64,000 bases of DNA, from contig NZ_CP121647.1 in NCBI RefSeq assembly GCF_029714305.1, positions 1,322,501 to 1,386,500 on the forward strand, read 5' to 3'. The translations under genes were made by a program, and so were the position numbers. The stretch comes from Bradyrhizobium sp. CB3481. Lineage in GTDB: Bacteria > Pseudomonadota > Alphaproteobacteria > Rhizobiales > Xanthobacteraceae. The notes under the pieces were generated by a model that did not search any database, had not been told where the DNA came from, and was given only the letters and a program-made list of their open reading frames with translations. This document shows, piece after piece, positions 8,495 to 17,110 of the stretch (position 1 is the first letter of the stretch; the number at the start of each line of letters is the position of its first letter).

Positions 8495-8911
8495 TTAGCC
8501 GTTGCGCAGGCCGTCGGCAGCGCGCTTCCACTGCGTGACGTTGTCGGCGATCATGCGCGTCGACTTCATCGCGGCCTGGCTGAGCTGCGCATAGCCCGAG
8601 ATCTCGCGCTGAACGCGCTGACCTTCGGCATGGAGGAGATCGCGAAGGCTCTCGAGTTCGGAAATCAGCTTCTCGATTTCCGCCAGCGAAGTTCCGGCGA
8701 CGCGCTGGATCAGCGAATTGACGTTGTTGACGGTCGCTTCCGCGTTGGCGTCGAGCGGCACGGTGTCCGCACCAACTGCAGGCCGGCGCAGATAGGCAAT
8801 GTCGTTACGAACGAAATCGCGTATACCGGCCTCGACCTCGGATACGGCGGCGAGATCGGTATCGGTCTCCGTGTCTGATTCAACCTGTTCGGAACGATTG
8901 ATGACGTTCAT
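8495..8911 (-). CDS. Conserved hypothetical protein, helical (138 aa)
   Basis: A 138-residue acidic protein predicted to be mostly helical, without signal peptide or membrane segment. It contains heptad-like stretches over about 55-95 (VNSLIQRVAG, IEKLISELESLRDLL) and 110-135. An AGAGGAA ribosome site lies 7 bases before the ATG, and a clear terminator follows. The helical pattern is loosely phasin-like, but no diagnostic motif is present and I do not assign a function. Confidence 0.7.
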   Translation of the reverse strand: MNVINRSEQVESDTETDTDLAAVSEVEAGIRDFVRNDIAYLRRPAVGADTVPLDANAEATVNNVNSLIQRVAGTSLAEIEKLISELESLRDLLHAEGQRVQREISGYAQLSQAAMKSTRMIADNVTQWKRAADGLRNG

Positions 8912-9046
8912 CGGCTATTCCTCTGTTTCGCTTTCAGGCGAGCGCGGAAGTCCCCCGCACGACGAAGTGGATCGTATGGATCGTTTCCATCTGTCCTGCC
9001 GATTTTGACCGCATCTGGGCCAATCTGCGGCAATGGTCGTTCATTT

Positions 9047-9072
9047 CGGGCGCCGGCGCCTTGGCGCCCGAA
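9047..9072. terminator. GC-rich hairpin beyond the 9102-10037 gene
   Basis: TTCGGGCGCC and GGCGCCCGAA form a 10-bp stem with an 8-base loop, 30 bases past the stop of the minus-strand secreted-protein gene. There is no strong T tract on either side, so termination is only a possibility. Confidence 0.4.
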
Positions 9073-9101
9073 AATCGTGCCAAATCAAGACGGTTTTGCC
9101 C

Positions 9102-10037
9102 CTACCAGCTCCGCTTGAAGCCCGCGCTGAGGCTCTTGCTGGCGGTGCCGGAAGGGGTCTCCCCGATCGAGCCGGAGATGGTGACGCCGTCGAACAGCTT
9201 CTGCTCGGCGCCGACCTTGCGCAGCCATTTGTCGTCGGACGCCGACAGCGTCTGGCCGGCCATGAAGCTGGTGCCGGTATCGGCGATGCTGAGCCGTGCC
9301 GACTGATCGGTCTCATGGCTGCGCGCCGGATGGCTGACGATGCCGGGCACCGGCACGATGCCTTGCTGGATCAGATTGTAGTCGTTCTTCAGCGTGACCG
9401 AATAATGCTCACTGATCGGCAGCGACTTGCTCAAGGAGGTGCCGAGCTTGCTCTGTTCGGAGGAGGGATCGACCCGGGCCTCGACCGCGGTCGTATCCCA
9501 GATCGAGGCAACGCCGGGCGCGGTGATCGCCGCCCAGGCAGTGCCCGACGATTGCGGCAGGCTGCCGCCATTGGCGAGCTTTTCCGAGAGCTGCTCGGAG
9601 GTCGTCGCGACGCCTTGCCGGGCGACGGTCATGTCGGCGCCGATGCGCGTATCCCAGAACGGCGAGATCGATTGCTTGACCGACACCGCGGAGGTGCCGT
9701 TCGACCTTTCATTGGCCGACCATGCGGTTGCCGCGGCGCCCGGGGCTTTCGGCCCGCCGCCGCCCTTGGCGGCGAGGTCCGCGAGCGTCGAGGCGTCGAC
9801 ATTGAGCAGGCTCCAGTCGAGCTTGGAGACGTCGATGTCCTTCATGACGTCGGTATCGTTGACGCTGGGCGCCGTCTCAGTGGGAGCGGCTTCGACCTCC
9901 TCGGTCTCCTGCTCCTGCATGCCAGGCTCTTCGGACGCCGGCGGCGTTTGTGCCGCTGCCGCCAGTAGCGAAGCCAAACTCACGGCGGCCACCAGCATTG
10001 GCAGCCGCGCCCAGCCACGTCGCATTTTCGGAATCAT
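9102..10037 (-). CDS. Secreted, possibly outer-membrane-associated hypothetical protein
   Basis: A 311-residue protein with an N-terminal signal (basic start MIPKMRRGWAR, then a hydrophobic AAVSLASLLAAAAQ) and an acidic Pro/Glu/Thr linker (about 32-60). Beyond about residue 105 the sequence alternates polar and hydrophobic residues, with repeated phrases (SVKQSISPFWDTRI, LSKSLPISEHYSV, AGFKRSW) and ends in Trp. A terminal aromatic residue with beta-strand-like periodicity suggests a small barrel or envelope-associated beta protein; this is inference. No known domain is recognised. Confidence 0.75.
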   Translation of the reverse strand: MIPKMRRGWARLPMLVAAVSLASLLAAAAQTPPASEEPGMQEQETEEVEAAPTETAPSVNDTDVMKDIDVSKLDWSLLNVDASTLADLAAKGGGGPKAPGAAATAWSANERSNGTSAVSVKQSISPFWDTRIGADMTVARQGVATTSEQLSEKLANGGSLPQSSGTAWAAITAPGVASIWDTTAVEARVDPSSEQSKLGTSLSKSLPISEHYSVTLKNDYNLIQQGIVPVPGIVSHPARSHETDQSARLSIADTGTSFMAGQTLSASDDKWLRKVGAEQKLFDGVTISGSIGETPSGTASKSLSAGFKRSW

Positions 10038-10119
10038 TGCCCCGCCCGCATTCCAACTCGCGCCCAGATTGCGTTCGCTTTAGTGCAAAATTATGACCGC
10101 ATCTTCATTCGAGGAGGCC

Positions 10120-10253
10120 GTCATGGCCGGGCATAGGCGCGAAGAGCTGCAAAAGCGCGAAGCGCGTCTTCGAGCCAGATGTCCCGGCCACCCACGCCTT
10201 GTCGGGGCTGGTGGACAAAGGCCGTGGATGCCCGGTTAAAGCCGGGCATGACG
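10120..10253. repeat. Palindromic repeat, family C (GCCGTCATGGCCGGGCAT type)
   Basis: GGCCGTCATGGCCGGGCAT at the left complements ATGCCCGG...GCCGGGCATGACG at the right, with a copy-internal CCACGCCTTGTCGGGG. It fills the gap between two minus-strand genes; only one copy was noticed in this window. Confidence 0.7.
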
Positions 10254-10267
10254 AACCGGAAAAGACG

Positions 10268-10702
10268 TTAGACAGCGATCCGCGGCAGATGGATCGGATA
10301 GCCGACGGTCTGCTCGACCAGATCGAAGGTGTCGACCAGCACGCGCAGATTGGTCAGGCGGCCGGCCCTGAACTGGGCGAAATGGGCAACGCGCAGGCTG
10401 ATCGGCTTGTTGGAATCCAGCGCGGTCAGCGAATAGCGCATCATCGAGGAAGCCGAATCCACCCCCAGCATGATCGATTCGCGGTCGAAGCGGTGGACGC
10501 GGAAATTGTCAGCGATCTGCCTGACCACATCCATCACGGCCGCCTTGCCGCGGCGCGAGCCGAAGAACGGATACAGGTCGATCGGCCCATAGATCGACCA
10601 GTCGACATCCTCGTCGAGCAGTGTTTCCAGATCGGCGGGCTGGCGCTCATTGATCGCGCGATGCAACGCGCGCGAAAAACGCCAGAGACTATGCTCTGTC
10701 AT
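10268..10702 (-). CDS. NTF2-like/SnoaL-like protein (first of two)
   Basis: A 144-residue cone-fold (NTF2-like superfamily) protein: an N-terminal helix (MTEHSLWRFSRALHRAINE), LLDEDVDWSIYGPIDLYPFFGSRRGKAA across the pocket region, and a C-terminal strand set ending in DTFDLVEQTVGYPI. Members are isomerases, cyclases or binding proteins; the activity here is unknown. I start at ATG 10702, which has AAGGA 9 bases upstream, rather than the longer frame at 10852. A homologue with the same DTFDLV ending lies at 11400-11849, with a small membrane protein between them. Confidence 0.8.
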   Translation of the reverse strand: MTEHSLWRFSRALHRAINERQPADLETLLDEDVDWSIYGPIDLYPFFGSRRGKAAVMDVVRQIADNFRVHRFDRESIMLGVDSASSMMRYSLTALDSNKPISLRVAHFAQFRAGRLTNLRVLVDTFDLVEQTVGYPIHLPRIAV

Positions 10703-10891
10703 TTTGATGTGGTCCTTGGGAAGCTGGATTTCAAAAACGGCAACGCGCCCAAAACCGGGCGTCTTCATCGACGCCGGGCGATCATTGCCGACATTCACTG
10801 TTGCAGCCAGAAATAGAGCAGTTCCGTCAAAAAACAACTGTCGCTTTTGCATTGCACAAATGCAGCCGTTACGGCGGTATTCGCGGCTGAA

Positions 10892-11158
10892 TCAGCGGTC
10901 CTGGCGACGCACCGGCTCGCGCTCGATGGCGATCTCGGCATCGCGAATGGCGAGGATGCCGAACAGCAGGGCGCCGCCAATACCGCCGATCGCGGCGCCG
11001 GCCGGCATGAAGGTAAAGAACACCAGCATCCCGCTATCGCCTTCAAAACTCGTGGTTTTGAAGATTTCGACCCAGGCGAGGCCAGCCCCGATGCCAAGCG
11101 CCGCGCCTCCCAATGTCCCCAATGCCAAACCCAGCAAAGCCAGCAACGCGATCTTCAT
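10892..11158 (-). CDS. Small membrane protein with two hydrophobic segments (88 aa)
   Basis: MKIALLALLGLALGTLGGAA opens an 88-residue protein with a first glycine-rich hydrophobic segment (2-30), a short loop (VEIFKTTSFEGDSG), a second segment (about 44-72, PAGAAIGGIGGALLFGILAI) and a basic C-terminus. The Gly-xxx-Gly spacing suggests packed helices. The frame extends to 11377, but only ATG 11158 gives a coherent membrane protein. No function is recognised. It sits between two NTF2-like genes on the same strand. Confidence 0.65.
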   Translation of the reverse strand: MKIALLALLGLALGTLGGAALGIGAGLAWVEIFKTTSFEGDSGMLVFFTFMPAGAAIGGIGGALLFGILAIRDAEIAIEREPVRRQDR

Positions 11159-11291
11159 AGGTTCATCTTGCCCGCAAACAGCCTTGTGGTCTGTCACGCG
11201 CAAGGCGATCAGGTTCAATGGGCCCGGTAAATGAGCAGCGCGGAGGATTGCTGTGCGGATATGCAAATGGGTGGGCGAGAAAAGTAGCGAG

Positions 11292-11392
11292 TCATTCCGG
11301 GGCGCATCGAAGATGCGAACCTGGAATCTCGAGATTCTCAGGTGCGCAATTGCGCACCATAGTTCGATGCTTCGCATCGCCCCGGAATGACG
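11292..11392. repeat. Palindromic repeat, family D (GTCATTCCGGGGCG type)
   Basis: GTCATTCCGGGGCGCATCG and CGATGC..CGCCCCGGAATGAC form the outer arms, with TCTCGAGA and GTGCGCAATTGCGCAC self-complementary cores inside. A second copy lies at 50618-50719 and a shortened one at 17388-17434. Confidence 0.9.
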
Positions 11393-11399
11393 ACCTCAG

Positions 11400-11849
11400 C
11401 TAAATCGGATCCGGCCGTCGCCCCGTCAGGATCGCCGCGACGTCGCGCTCCAGCAGCTGCTGGACCAGATCGAAAGTATCGATGACTTCCCGGATATGGC
11501 TGATCTTGCCGTCGCGCAGCGTGTAGAAGCCGGCGATGTCGAACTGCACCATGCGCTGGTTGATGTTCTTGCGGAAGAACACGCGGATGAGGGCGGCGGC
11601 CTTGTCGCCCTGGGTGACCAGGATCGGCACCTCGCAGCGCAGCTCGGAATAGCGGGCGCGCACCGCATCCCACATCTCGCGCAGCTCGGCCTTGCCGCGG
11701 CGGTGGCCCATATGCGGCAGGATGTCGATCGGGGCATTGGCGAGAGATTCGACGTCGTCGGTGCAGCGCTCCAGCGCGGCCTCGACATCGCCGGAGTACA
11801 GGACGTTGAGAAAGTCCAGCACGCGCTGGCGGTTCGATCCCTCGGTCAT
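11400..11849 (-). CDS. NTF2-like/SnoaL-like protein (second of two)
   Basis: A 149-residue NTF2-fold protein, homologous to the product at 10268: both share a starting MTE helix, an RRGKAE/A phrase after the pocket strand, and an EVIDTFDLVQQ/ VDTFDLVEQ ending. ALERCTDDVESLANAPIDILPHMGHRRGKAE lies over the ligand cavity, quoted here only in part as a landmark. The catalytic residues of ketosteroid isomerases are not evident, so activity is unknown. It precedes the membrane protein and the second NTF2 gene in one direction, but a family-D repeat separates them. Confidence 0.8.
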   Translation of the reverse strand: MTEGSNRQRVLDFLNVLYSGDVEAALERCTDDVESLANAPIDILPHMGHRRGKAELREMWDAVRARYSELRCEVPILVTQGDKAAALIRVFFRKNINQRMVQFDIAGFYTLRDGKISHIREVIDTFDLVQQLLERDVAAILTGRRPDPI

Positions 11850-11994
11850 TCGCCCACCCTTGTTCGATCGGCTCTTGCGGCTTGATCCATTGTGAACGGC
11901 ACGGCAGCACTATCAATCAGCAAAAGGACTTAAGGTTTTCTGAAACTACTCTGACACCGCTGGCGGCAGAAAGGTTCAATACCGGCGGCCGTGG

Positions 11995-12819
11995 TTATGG
12001 CTTTGTGAAGTCCGCTTCCGGCACCGCCTTGCTGGATGTGAGATCGATGACGATCCGCGTCTTCTTCTCAAAGCCCTGCGGCACATAGGCCTCGCCGTCG
12101 CCGAGTTCGCCGAACGTCTCCTTCGGCTTGGGAAAGCCTTTCCCGCACGCGGTCCCGATCGTCTCCTTGTCGGCATGGGCGATCTCGACGGTGACGGTAT
12201 CGCGCGCCAGCCCGGCGCCGAGCTTGGCGAAGCCGAAATATTTCGAGGTCTCCTTGCACTCGACGACGTTGGCGCCGTAGGCGCCGACCGCGTCCTCGCC
12301 GGTGACGAAATAGTTGAGGGACACGTCGATCGTCCCTGAGAAGTCGCGGGTGAACACCATTTCGGCGACGCCGGATTCCAGATGGCCCTGTCCGATATGG
12401 CCGGTGATGCAGATTAGCCGGTCCTGCTTCTCGTTCCGCGCCACGGTGATGCAGTCGTTGACCTGAAGGCCCGGCTGATAGCCCTTGAAGGTGGTGTTGC
12501 CATCCTTCTGCTCGAAGACGACCGAGCCGCCGAAATCCGTGGCATGGGGCTCGCAATTGCTCTCGTAGTTGACGGCCAGCAGCGTCGTGCCGTCGGCAAG
12601 GAATTTGCCGCTATGGCGATCCGGCTGCAGCCTGACGTCGCAGCGCTTGCCGCTGCGGTAGTTCTTGGCGCGTGTGCAGGCCGAGCCCTTGATGTTGCCG
12701 GCATCGCAGAACGTCGCGAGCAAGGGCCGGTCGGCGCTCGGCGCCTTGTCCCTGGCTTGCGCGAAGGCCGCGCCGGAAAGGGCCTGCGCCAGCAGGATTG
12801 CCGCGCTGATCGCTTTCAA
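11995..12819 (-). CDS. Secreted hypothetical protein with cysteine pairs (274 aa)
   Basis: A 274-residue product with a clean signal peptide (MKAISAAILLAQALSGAAFA, cleaved about residue 20). The mature part has cysteines in CDAGNIKGSAC, KRCDV, SNCEP, NDCITVA and ICITG, likely disulfides in the periplasm. I start at TTG 12819, which has GGGAGG 6 bases upstream; the first ATG at 12870 would put 17 odd residues before the signal peptide. No domain is recognised. The upstream 317 bases to the next gene contain nothing I can identify. Confidence 0.75.
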   Translation of the reverse strand: MKAISAAILLAQALSGAAFAQARDKAPSADRPLLATFCDAGNIKGSACTRAKNYRSGKRCDVRLQPDRHSGKFLADGTTLLAVNYESNCEPHATDFGGSVVFEQKDGNTTFKGYQPGLQVNDCITVARNEKQDRLICITGHIGQGHLESGVAEMVFTRDFSGTIDVSLNYFVTGEDAVGAYGANVVECKETSKYFGFAKLGAGLARDTVTVEIAHADKETIGTACGKGFPKPKETFGELGDGEAYVPQGFEKKTRIVIDLTSSKAVPEADFTKP

Positions 12820-13136
12820 GAGAGCCTCCCGCAATGGCCGCCGCGCGCACTGAACCGCGTTCGCAGCCACCGACAGCGCACGCCATGGTCACGCGGATGC
12901 GTCGTCCGGGCATGCCTCCAGGTTCAAATGTCAGACAGCGCCAGGATCGGTGGCGATTCGTCCCGCCATAGCTCCAAGCGCGAGGCGTGCTCAGTTCCAG
13001 GGGTTGTGGGCAGGGAACCTGGGTGCCGTTCCGCTGTCTGCGCCCAGACAATGCCATGAACCTGCATAAGCCTGTCGCAGCTTCGCGCATCACGCAAAGC
13101 GATCCAGATCGATTTGCTCGAACCCAGGGGTGGGAC

Positions 13137-13565
13137 ATGAGGTATGTGACAGGACTACTTGTGGCAATTCTGCTGACCCTGAATGTGTCAGAGGCAAATT
13201 CTGCAGTACGCATAACAAACGATCGAGGGGGGTTGATCGCAACTTACATCGTCAAATATCAGCGCCTGGCCTCATCGGGCCAATCCGTGATCATCGATGG
13301 TCTCTGCGCGTCGGCGTGCACGATGGTTCTCAGCGCGCTTCCTCGCGACAAAATCTGCGTAACTTCGCGCGCGACGCTCGGCTTCCATGCTGCCTGGAAT
13401 TACGGAGCCAATGGTCGCGCCTTCGCCGATCCCGAAGCAACCTTGATGCTGTACTCGACCTATCCGAGGCCGGTGCGCCGCTGGATCGCTCTCAGGGGCG
13501 GTCTGACGCCTCGAACTATCTTCCTGAGCGGAAGGCCGCTGCAGGAAATGTATCGACCGTGCTGA
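13137..13565 (+). CDS. Exported small ClpP-like (crotonase-fold) putative serine protease
   Basis: A 142-residue protein with a signal peptide (MRYVTGLLVAILLTLNVSEA, cleaved near residue 23). The mature domain carries VIIDGLCASACTMVL with Ser59 and LGFHAAW with His84. The Ser-His spacing of 25 matches that of ClpP (Ser97/His122), and the surrounding pattern is the small-residue/C-x-S-x-C form of exported ClpP-like proteins. A third catalytic acid is not obvious. AGGGG lies 6 bases before ATG 13137. Half the size of ClpP, it may be a periplasmic protease or an inactive relative. The following 366 bases hold no gene I can identify. Confidence 0.65.
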   Translation: MRYVTGLLVAILLTLNVSEANSAVRITNDRGGLIATYIVKYQRLASSGQSVIIDGLCASACTMVLSALPRDKICVTSRATLGFHAAWNYGANGRAFADPEATLMLYSTYPRPVRRWIALRGGLTPRTIFLSGRPLQEMYRPC

Positions 13566-13931
13566 TCAGGCACGCGATACAAACGAGCCTCAATCAAAAT
13601 ACCCTTGCTCTCCCGGAATCATCGCCGGGGGTCCCGCGACGGCTTGGGAACCAAGTTCATGTCAGATGCGGCCGTCGCGATGGCCACTCATGTCATCTTC
13701 CGTACCTTGTGATAGTTGCATGAGATTCAACACAGCTCATATTTCATCCTTCCGCCGGTGGCACACCTGATGTAGCCTGATCGCGAGCTGCCGAGCGGGA
13801 CGTGCCGAAGTCCTTTTGCTGGCAGCGCTCATGCCGTCGGCAGGCGCACATCAAATTCAAATTGACATCTGATTGTATGCGGGTCCCTGCGGCTCCGCAG
13901 GCTTCGCATCCCAACATTTGGGGAGGCCGCA

Positions 13932-14903
13932 ATGAAAATTCCGCGTCGTCAATTTCTGCAGCTGTCAGTGGCCGCTTCCACGCTCCCAATATCATCCCGG
14001 TTCGCCAGCGCGCAGAGTTACCCGACCCGACCGGTGCACCTGCTCGAAGGTTTTGGCGCCGGCGGAGCGCCCGACGTCGTCGCGCGATTGATCGGTCAAT
14101 CGCTGTCGGAGCGCCTAGGAAATTCATTTGTCATCGAGAATCGCAGCGGCGCCACCGGCAACATCGCGACCGAGGCCGTCGTGCGGGCGCCTGCGGACGG
14201 CTACACGCTGCTGTTGGTCAGCGCGGGCAATGCGATAAATGCGACAATGTTCAAGCTTAGCTTCGACATCCTCCGAGACCTCGCGCCGGTTGCTGGCATC
14301 GTTCGTGTGCCGCTGGTCATGGAGGTCCACCCGTCGATTGCAGCCAAGTCGGTCGCGGAGTTCATCGCGTACGCGAAGGCCAATCCGGGCAAGGTCAACA
14401 TGGCGTCCGCGGGGATCGGATCTTTGCCGCATGTGGCCGGCGAAATGTTCAAGACAATGGCTGGCGTCGATCTCTTTCACGTGCCCTATCGGGGCGCGCA
14501 GGTATTTCCTGCACTCTTAGCTGGCGAAGCTCAGGTCTATTTCGGCCCGATGCTCTCATCGATCGAGTATGTCAGGGCCGGCAGTTTTCGCGCGCTGGCG
14601 GTAACGACAGCGGCGCGTTCGCCAATATTGCCGGACGTTCCGGCTCTGGGCGAAATCTTGTCCGGTTACGAAGCAAGTGCATGGTACGGCATTGGCGCTC
14701 CAAGACACACGCCGGAAGAAGTCATCGAGAAGCTGAACAAGGCTGTCAATGTCAGCATCGCTGATCCGAAATTCCAGGCTCGGCTTGCCCATCTGGGCGG
14801 CACGCCCCTGGGCGGGTCGCCCGCGGATTTCGGCAAGCTGATCTCCGACGAGGTGAAGAAGTGGGGCAGGGTGATTATGGCGGCCAATATGAAACGGGAG
14901 TGA
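13932..14903 (+). CDS. Bug/TctC family tripartite tricarboxylate transporter substrate-binding protein
   Basis: A 323-residue periplasmic binding protein of the Bug family. The N-terminus (MKIPRRQFLQLSVAASTLP) has a twin-arginine RRQFL signal. The mature part shows YPTRPVHLLEGFGAGGAPDVVAR, ENRSGATGNIATEAV and PADGYTLL, which are family landmarks in the ligand cleft. Such proteins bind carboxylates and often stand alone; the TctA/TctB membrane genes are not adjacent. GGGGAGG lies upstream of the ATG. The ligand is unknown. Confidence 0.92.
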   Translation: MKIPRRQFLQLSVAASTLPISSRFASAQSYPTRPVHLLEGFGAGGAPDVVARLIGQSLSERLGNSFVIENRSGATGNIATEAVVRAPADGYTLLLVSAGNAINATMFKLSFDILRDLAPVAGIVRVPLVMEVHPSIAAKSVAEFIAYAKANPGKVNMASAGIGSLPHVAGEMFKTMAGVDLFHVPYRGAQVFPALLAGEAQVYFGPMLSSIEYVRAGSFRALAVTTAARSPILPDVPALGEILSGYEASAWYGIGAPRHTPEEVIEKLNKAVNVSIADPKFQARLAHLGGTPLGGSPADFGKLISDEVKKWGRVIMAANMKRE

Positions 14904-14912
14904 GGGCGCCTT

Positions 14913-15941
14913 TCAGCCGACGGATACACCCGCCTTTGCCCGGCTGATTCCGAGCGCCAGAATGCGATTCAGAAGGCCTGGGTAATCGAGCCCGTCGTGC
15001 TGAGCCGCGGTCGCGAACTCCTGGCTCTTCGCGATTTCGGGATTGGGGTTCGCCTCGATGAAATAGAGGGTGCCGTCGGCGGCAAGGCGAAAGTCGATGC
15101 GCCCGTATCCGTCGAGCCCCAGGGTTCGGTAGATGCGTTTCGCCGTGCGCTGAATCCGGGCCTGCACTTCCGGCGCAAGGTCGTCGGCCGGCCCGTCTAC
15201 AATTCCAACCCGCTCCTGATAATCGGTATCATGCTTGACCTTCTCGGTGGCAATGTGCCGGGCGCCGCCCATGGTGCCGAACTTCAATTCCCAAACCGGC
15301 AGTACCCGCAGCCGATTGTTGCCGAGCACGCCGACATAGAGCTCGCGTCCCTCGATATATTGCTCGGCGATGGCGGCTGTCCCGACCCGCTCGTGAACGA
15401 AGGCGACGCGCTCGGCCAGCTTCTCGTCGGTATCGACGATGGAGGCTTGCGAGATGCCGAAGGATCCATCCTCGTTCAGGCTCTTGACGATCAGCGGCAG
15501 CGCAAGACGCGCTGGCCGTTTGACTTTATGGCGCATCGGAAACACGGCGAACGCCGGCACCGCGATCCGGCGGAAGTGCACCAGCGTCTTGGACAAATCC
15601 TTGCCACGCGCCAGGATCAGGCCGCGCGGGTTGCACCCGGTATAGGGCACCTGCATCAGCTCGAGTAAGCTCGGGATGTGCTGGTCATAGACGGGCTCGT
15701 GGTGAAACTGCTCGAGCAGGTTGAATACGACATGCGGCTTGAACTCTTCGATCGCTTCGCGAACCGGCTTGATTTCCTCCTGCACGCCGAGCGGGCGGAC
15801 GTTATGGCCTGACGCGCGCAAGGTGCTTACGACGTCGTATTCCGTCTTCAATTCGTTGATTTGCCGCGCGGTATAGCCCTCGGTGGACTCCGGCGGTACG
15901 AAGTCCGGATGCATGAGCACGAGAACGCGCAGGCGTCTCAT
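14913..15941 (-). CDS. ATP-grasp ligase, D-Ala-D-Ala ligase-like
   Basis: A 342-residue ATP-grasp protein. VFNLLEQFHHE (72-82) resembles the Ddl N-terminal substrate region, LPLIVKSLNEDGSFGIS is the nucleotide-binding segment, and FIEANPNPEIAKS near residue 290 carries the metal-binding Glu and Asn. GLDYPGLL follows as in Ddl. It would form an amide or carboxylate bond using ATP, but peptidoglycan ddl is normally found in the mur/ddlB cluster, so the substrate is probably different. The frame is open from 15953, yet ATG 15941 overlaps the upstream metallopeptidase stop as ATGA, which I take as the start. The two genes form one coupled unit. Confidence 0.85.
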   Translation of the reverse strand: MRRLRVLVLMHPDFVPPESTEGYTARQINELKTEYDVVSTLRASGHNVRPLGVQEEIKPVREAIEEFKPHVVFNLLEQFHHEPVYDQHIPSLLELMQVPYTGCNPRGLILARGKDLSKTLVHFRRIAVPAFAVFPMRHKVKRPARLALPLIVKSLNEDGSFGISQASIVDTDEKLAERVAFVHERVGTAAIAEQYIEGRELYVGVLGNNRLRVLPVWELKFGTMGGARHIATEKVKHDTDYQERVGIVDGPADDLAPEVQARIQRTAKRIYRTLGLDGYGRIDFRLAADGTLYFIEANPNPEIAKSQEFATAAQHDGLDYPGLLNRILALGISRAKAGVSVG

Positions 15942-17023
15942 AGCGCGATCCATTTGCGCCGCGACGGGCCGAATAGCGCGTGCATGGTCTTGGCGGTCAG
16001 CAGGACGGTGAAATCCATCACAAGCTTCCGTTCGGCGCCGACGGCCCGCAGATCGAGCTCGCGGCAGCGGGAGATCATATCATCAAGCACGGCATCGAGC
16101 GTAAGCTGATTCTCGCCCGTCCACCGCGCCACCAGTTGCCTGATCTGGGCGCGGTGCCGCCTGATGAAGGACGAAGCCGGTCGCCCGCGGCGGTGCCGCG
16201 GATCGGCGGAAAACAGCCGGGAGAGGTCGCGGTCATAGGTTTTCGGCGGCGTGAAGGCGTAGAACGCCTGCTTCTTCTTGTAGTGCTCGCCGAGCGTCTC
16301 GCTGAGCTCATGCAGCGGATCGACGCGCTCCCGCGTCGTGATCGGCGGCCGCTTGCCGGCGATTTCAGCCATCAGCTCGTCGACATATTCGAGCTTCTTC
16401 AGCGCCGGCCAGCCGGCATAGCGCGTCCGCCAGTTCGAACGCGGCCGCAGCCAGACTGCGAAGGTTTCGGCAAAATCCTCGTCCGGGTGGCTCTGCGCGT
16501 ACCAGAGCCGCAGATGCTGGACATAACGCCGGCTCGCTGGATTGGGCCGGTAGTAGCGCGGGTAGCGTTTCGAGGATGGGCCGAACAGCTGCTGCCAGCG
16601 CCGGCGGCGTTGCAACTGGTAGCCGTGCTGCATGGCATGCCCCGCCTCATGGCGGAGAATGGCCATGCACTCCGACCAGGTGCCGCCCTCGACATCGAGC
16701 ATCATTTTCTTCTCGAGCTTCATCAGGCGGGGATGGGCGAGATAAAATGGAACGGCGATGCCGGGCACCTGTCCCGGACTGAACCATTCGCTCGATATCC
16801 ATGTATGCGGCCGCAGCCGGATGCCCCGCTCTTCGAGCTCTTCATGGAGAGTGCTGACGCAATCTTCGAGCCAGGTGCCTTCGACCGTAACCCTCAGGCT
16901 GCTGAGGCGTTGCTTGAGCAACTGCTCGTCCGACAGCTTCTCCCAAGCATATTTCCGGCGCGGCATAGGCTTCCAGTTGGCGTGACTCGGCAGCCGGATG
17001 GTGTCATAGGATGCAGCTGCCAT
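15938..17023 (-). CDS. Putative zinc metallopeptidase (HEAGH, Peptidase_Mx-like)
   Basis: A 361-residue protein with HEAGH at about 125-129 and DEDFAETFAVWL at about 182-193, whose Glu would be the third zinc ligand as in the Peptidase_Mx type. GTWSECMAILRHEAG and the basic YQLQRRRRW stretch flank it. The N-terminal part (PRRKYAWEKLSDEQLLKQRL) has no zinc ribbon, unlike other members. There is no signal peptide, so it is cytoplasmic. Start is uncertain: ATG 17023 gives MAAASYD, ATG 17053 is an alternative. It is coupled by ATGA to the ATP-grasp ligase, suggesting that the two act on the same small molecule or peptide. Confidence 0.75.
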   Translation of the reverse strand: MAAASYDTIRLPSHANWKPMPRRKYAWEKLSDEQLLKQRLSSLRVTVEGTWLEDCVSTLHEELEERGIRLRPHTWISSEWFSPGQVPGIAVPFYLAHPRLMKLEKKMMLDVEGGTWSECMAILRHEAGHAMQHGYQLQRRRRWQQLFGPSSKRYPRYYRPNPASRRYVQHLRLWYAQSHPDEDFAETFAVWLRPRSNWRTRYAGWPALKKLEYVDELMAEIAGKRPPITTRERVDPLHELSETLGEHYKKKQAFYAFTPPKTYDRDLSRLFSADPRHRRGRPASSFIRRHRAQIRQLVARWTGENQLTLDAVLDDMISRCRELDLRAVGAERKLVMDFTVLLTAKTMHALFGPSRRKWIAL

Positions 17024-17110
17024 CAACCCGCCGGGGCTGGCGGGGTGGCGCAACGTGTGGTAGCTACGCCGCGCGGCAATGGGCCGCGTCTTGAACTATG
17101 GAGGTGTGCC

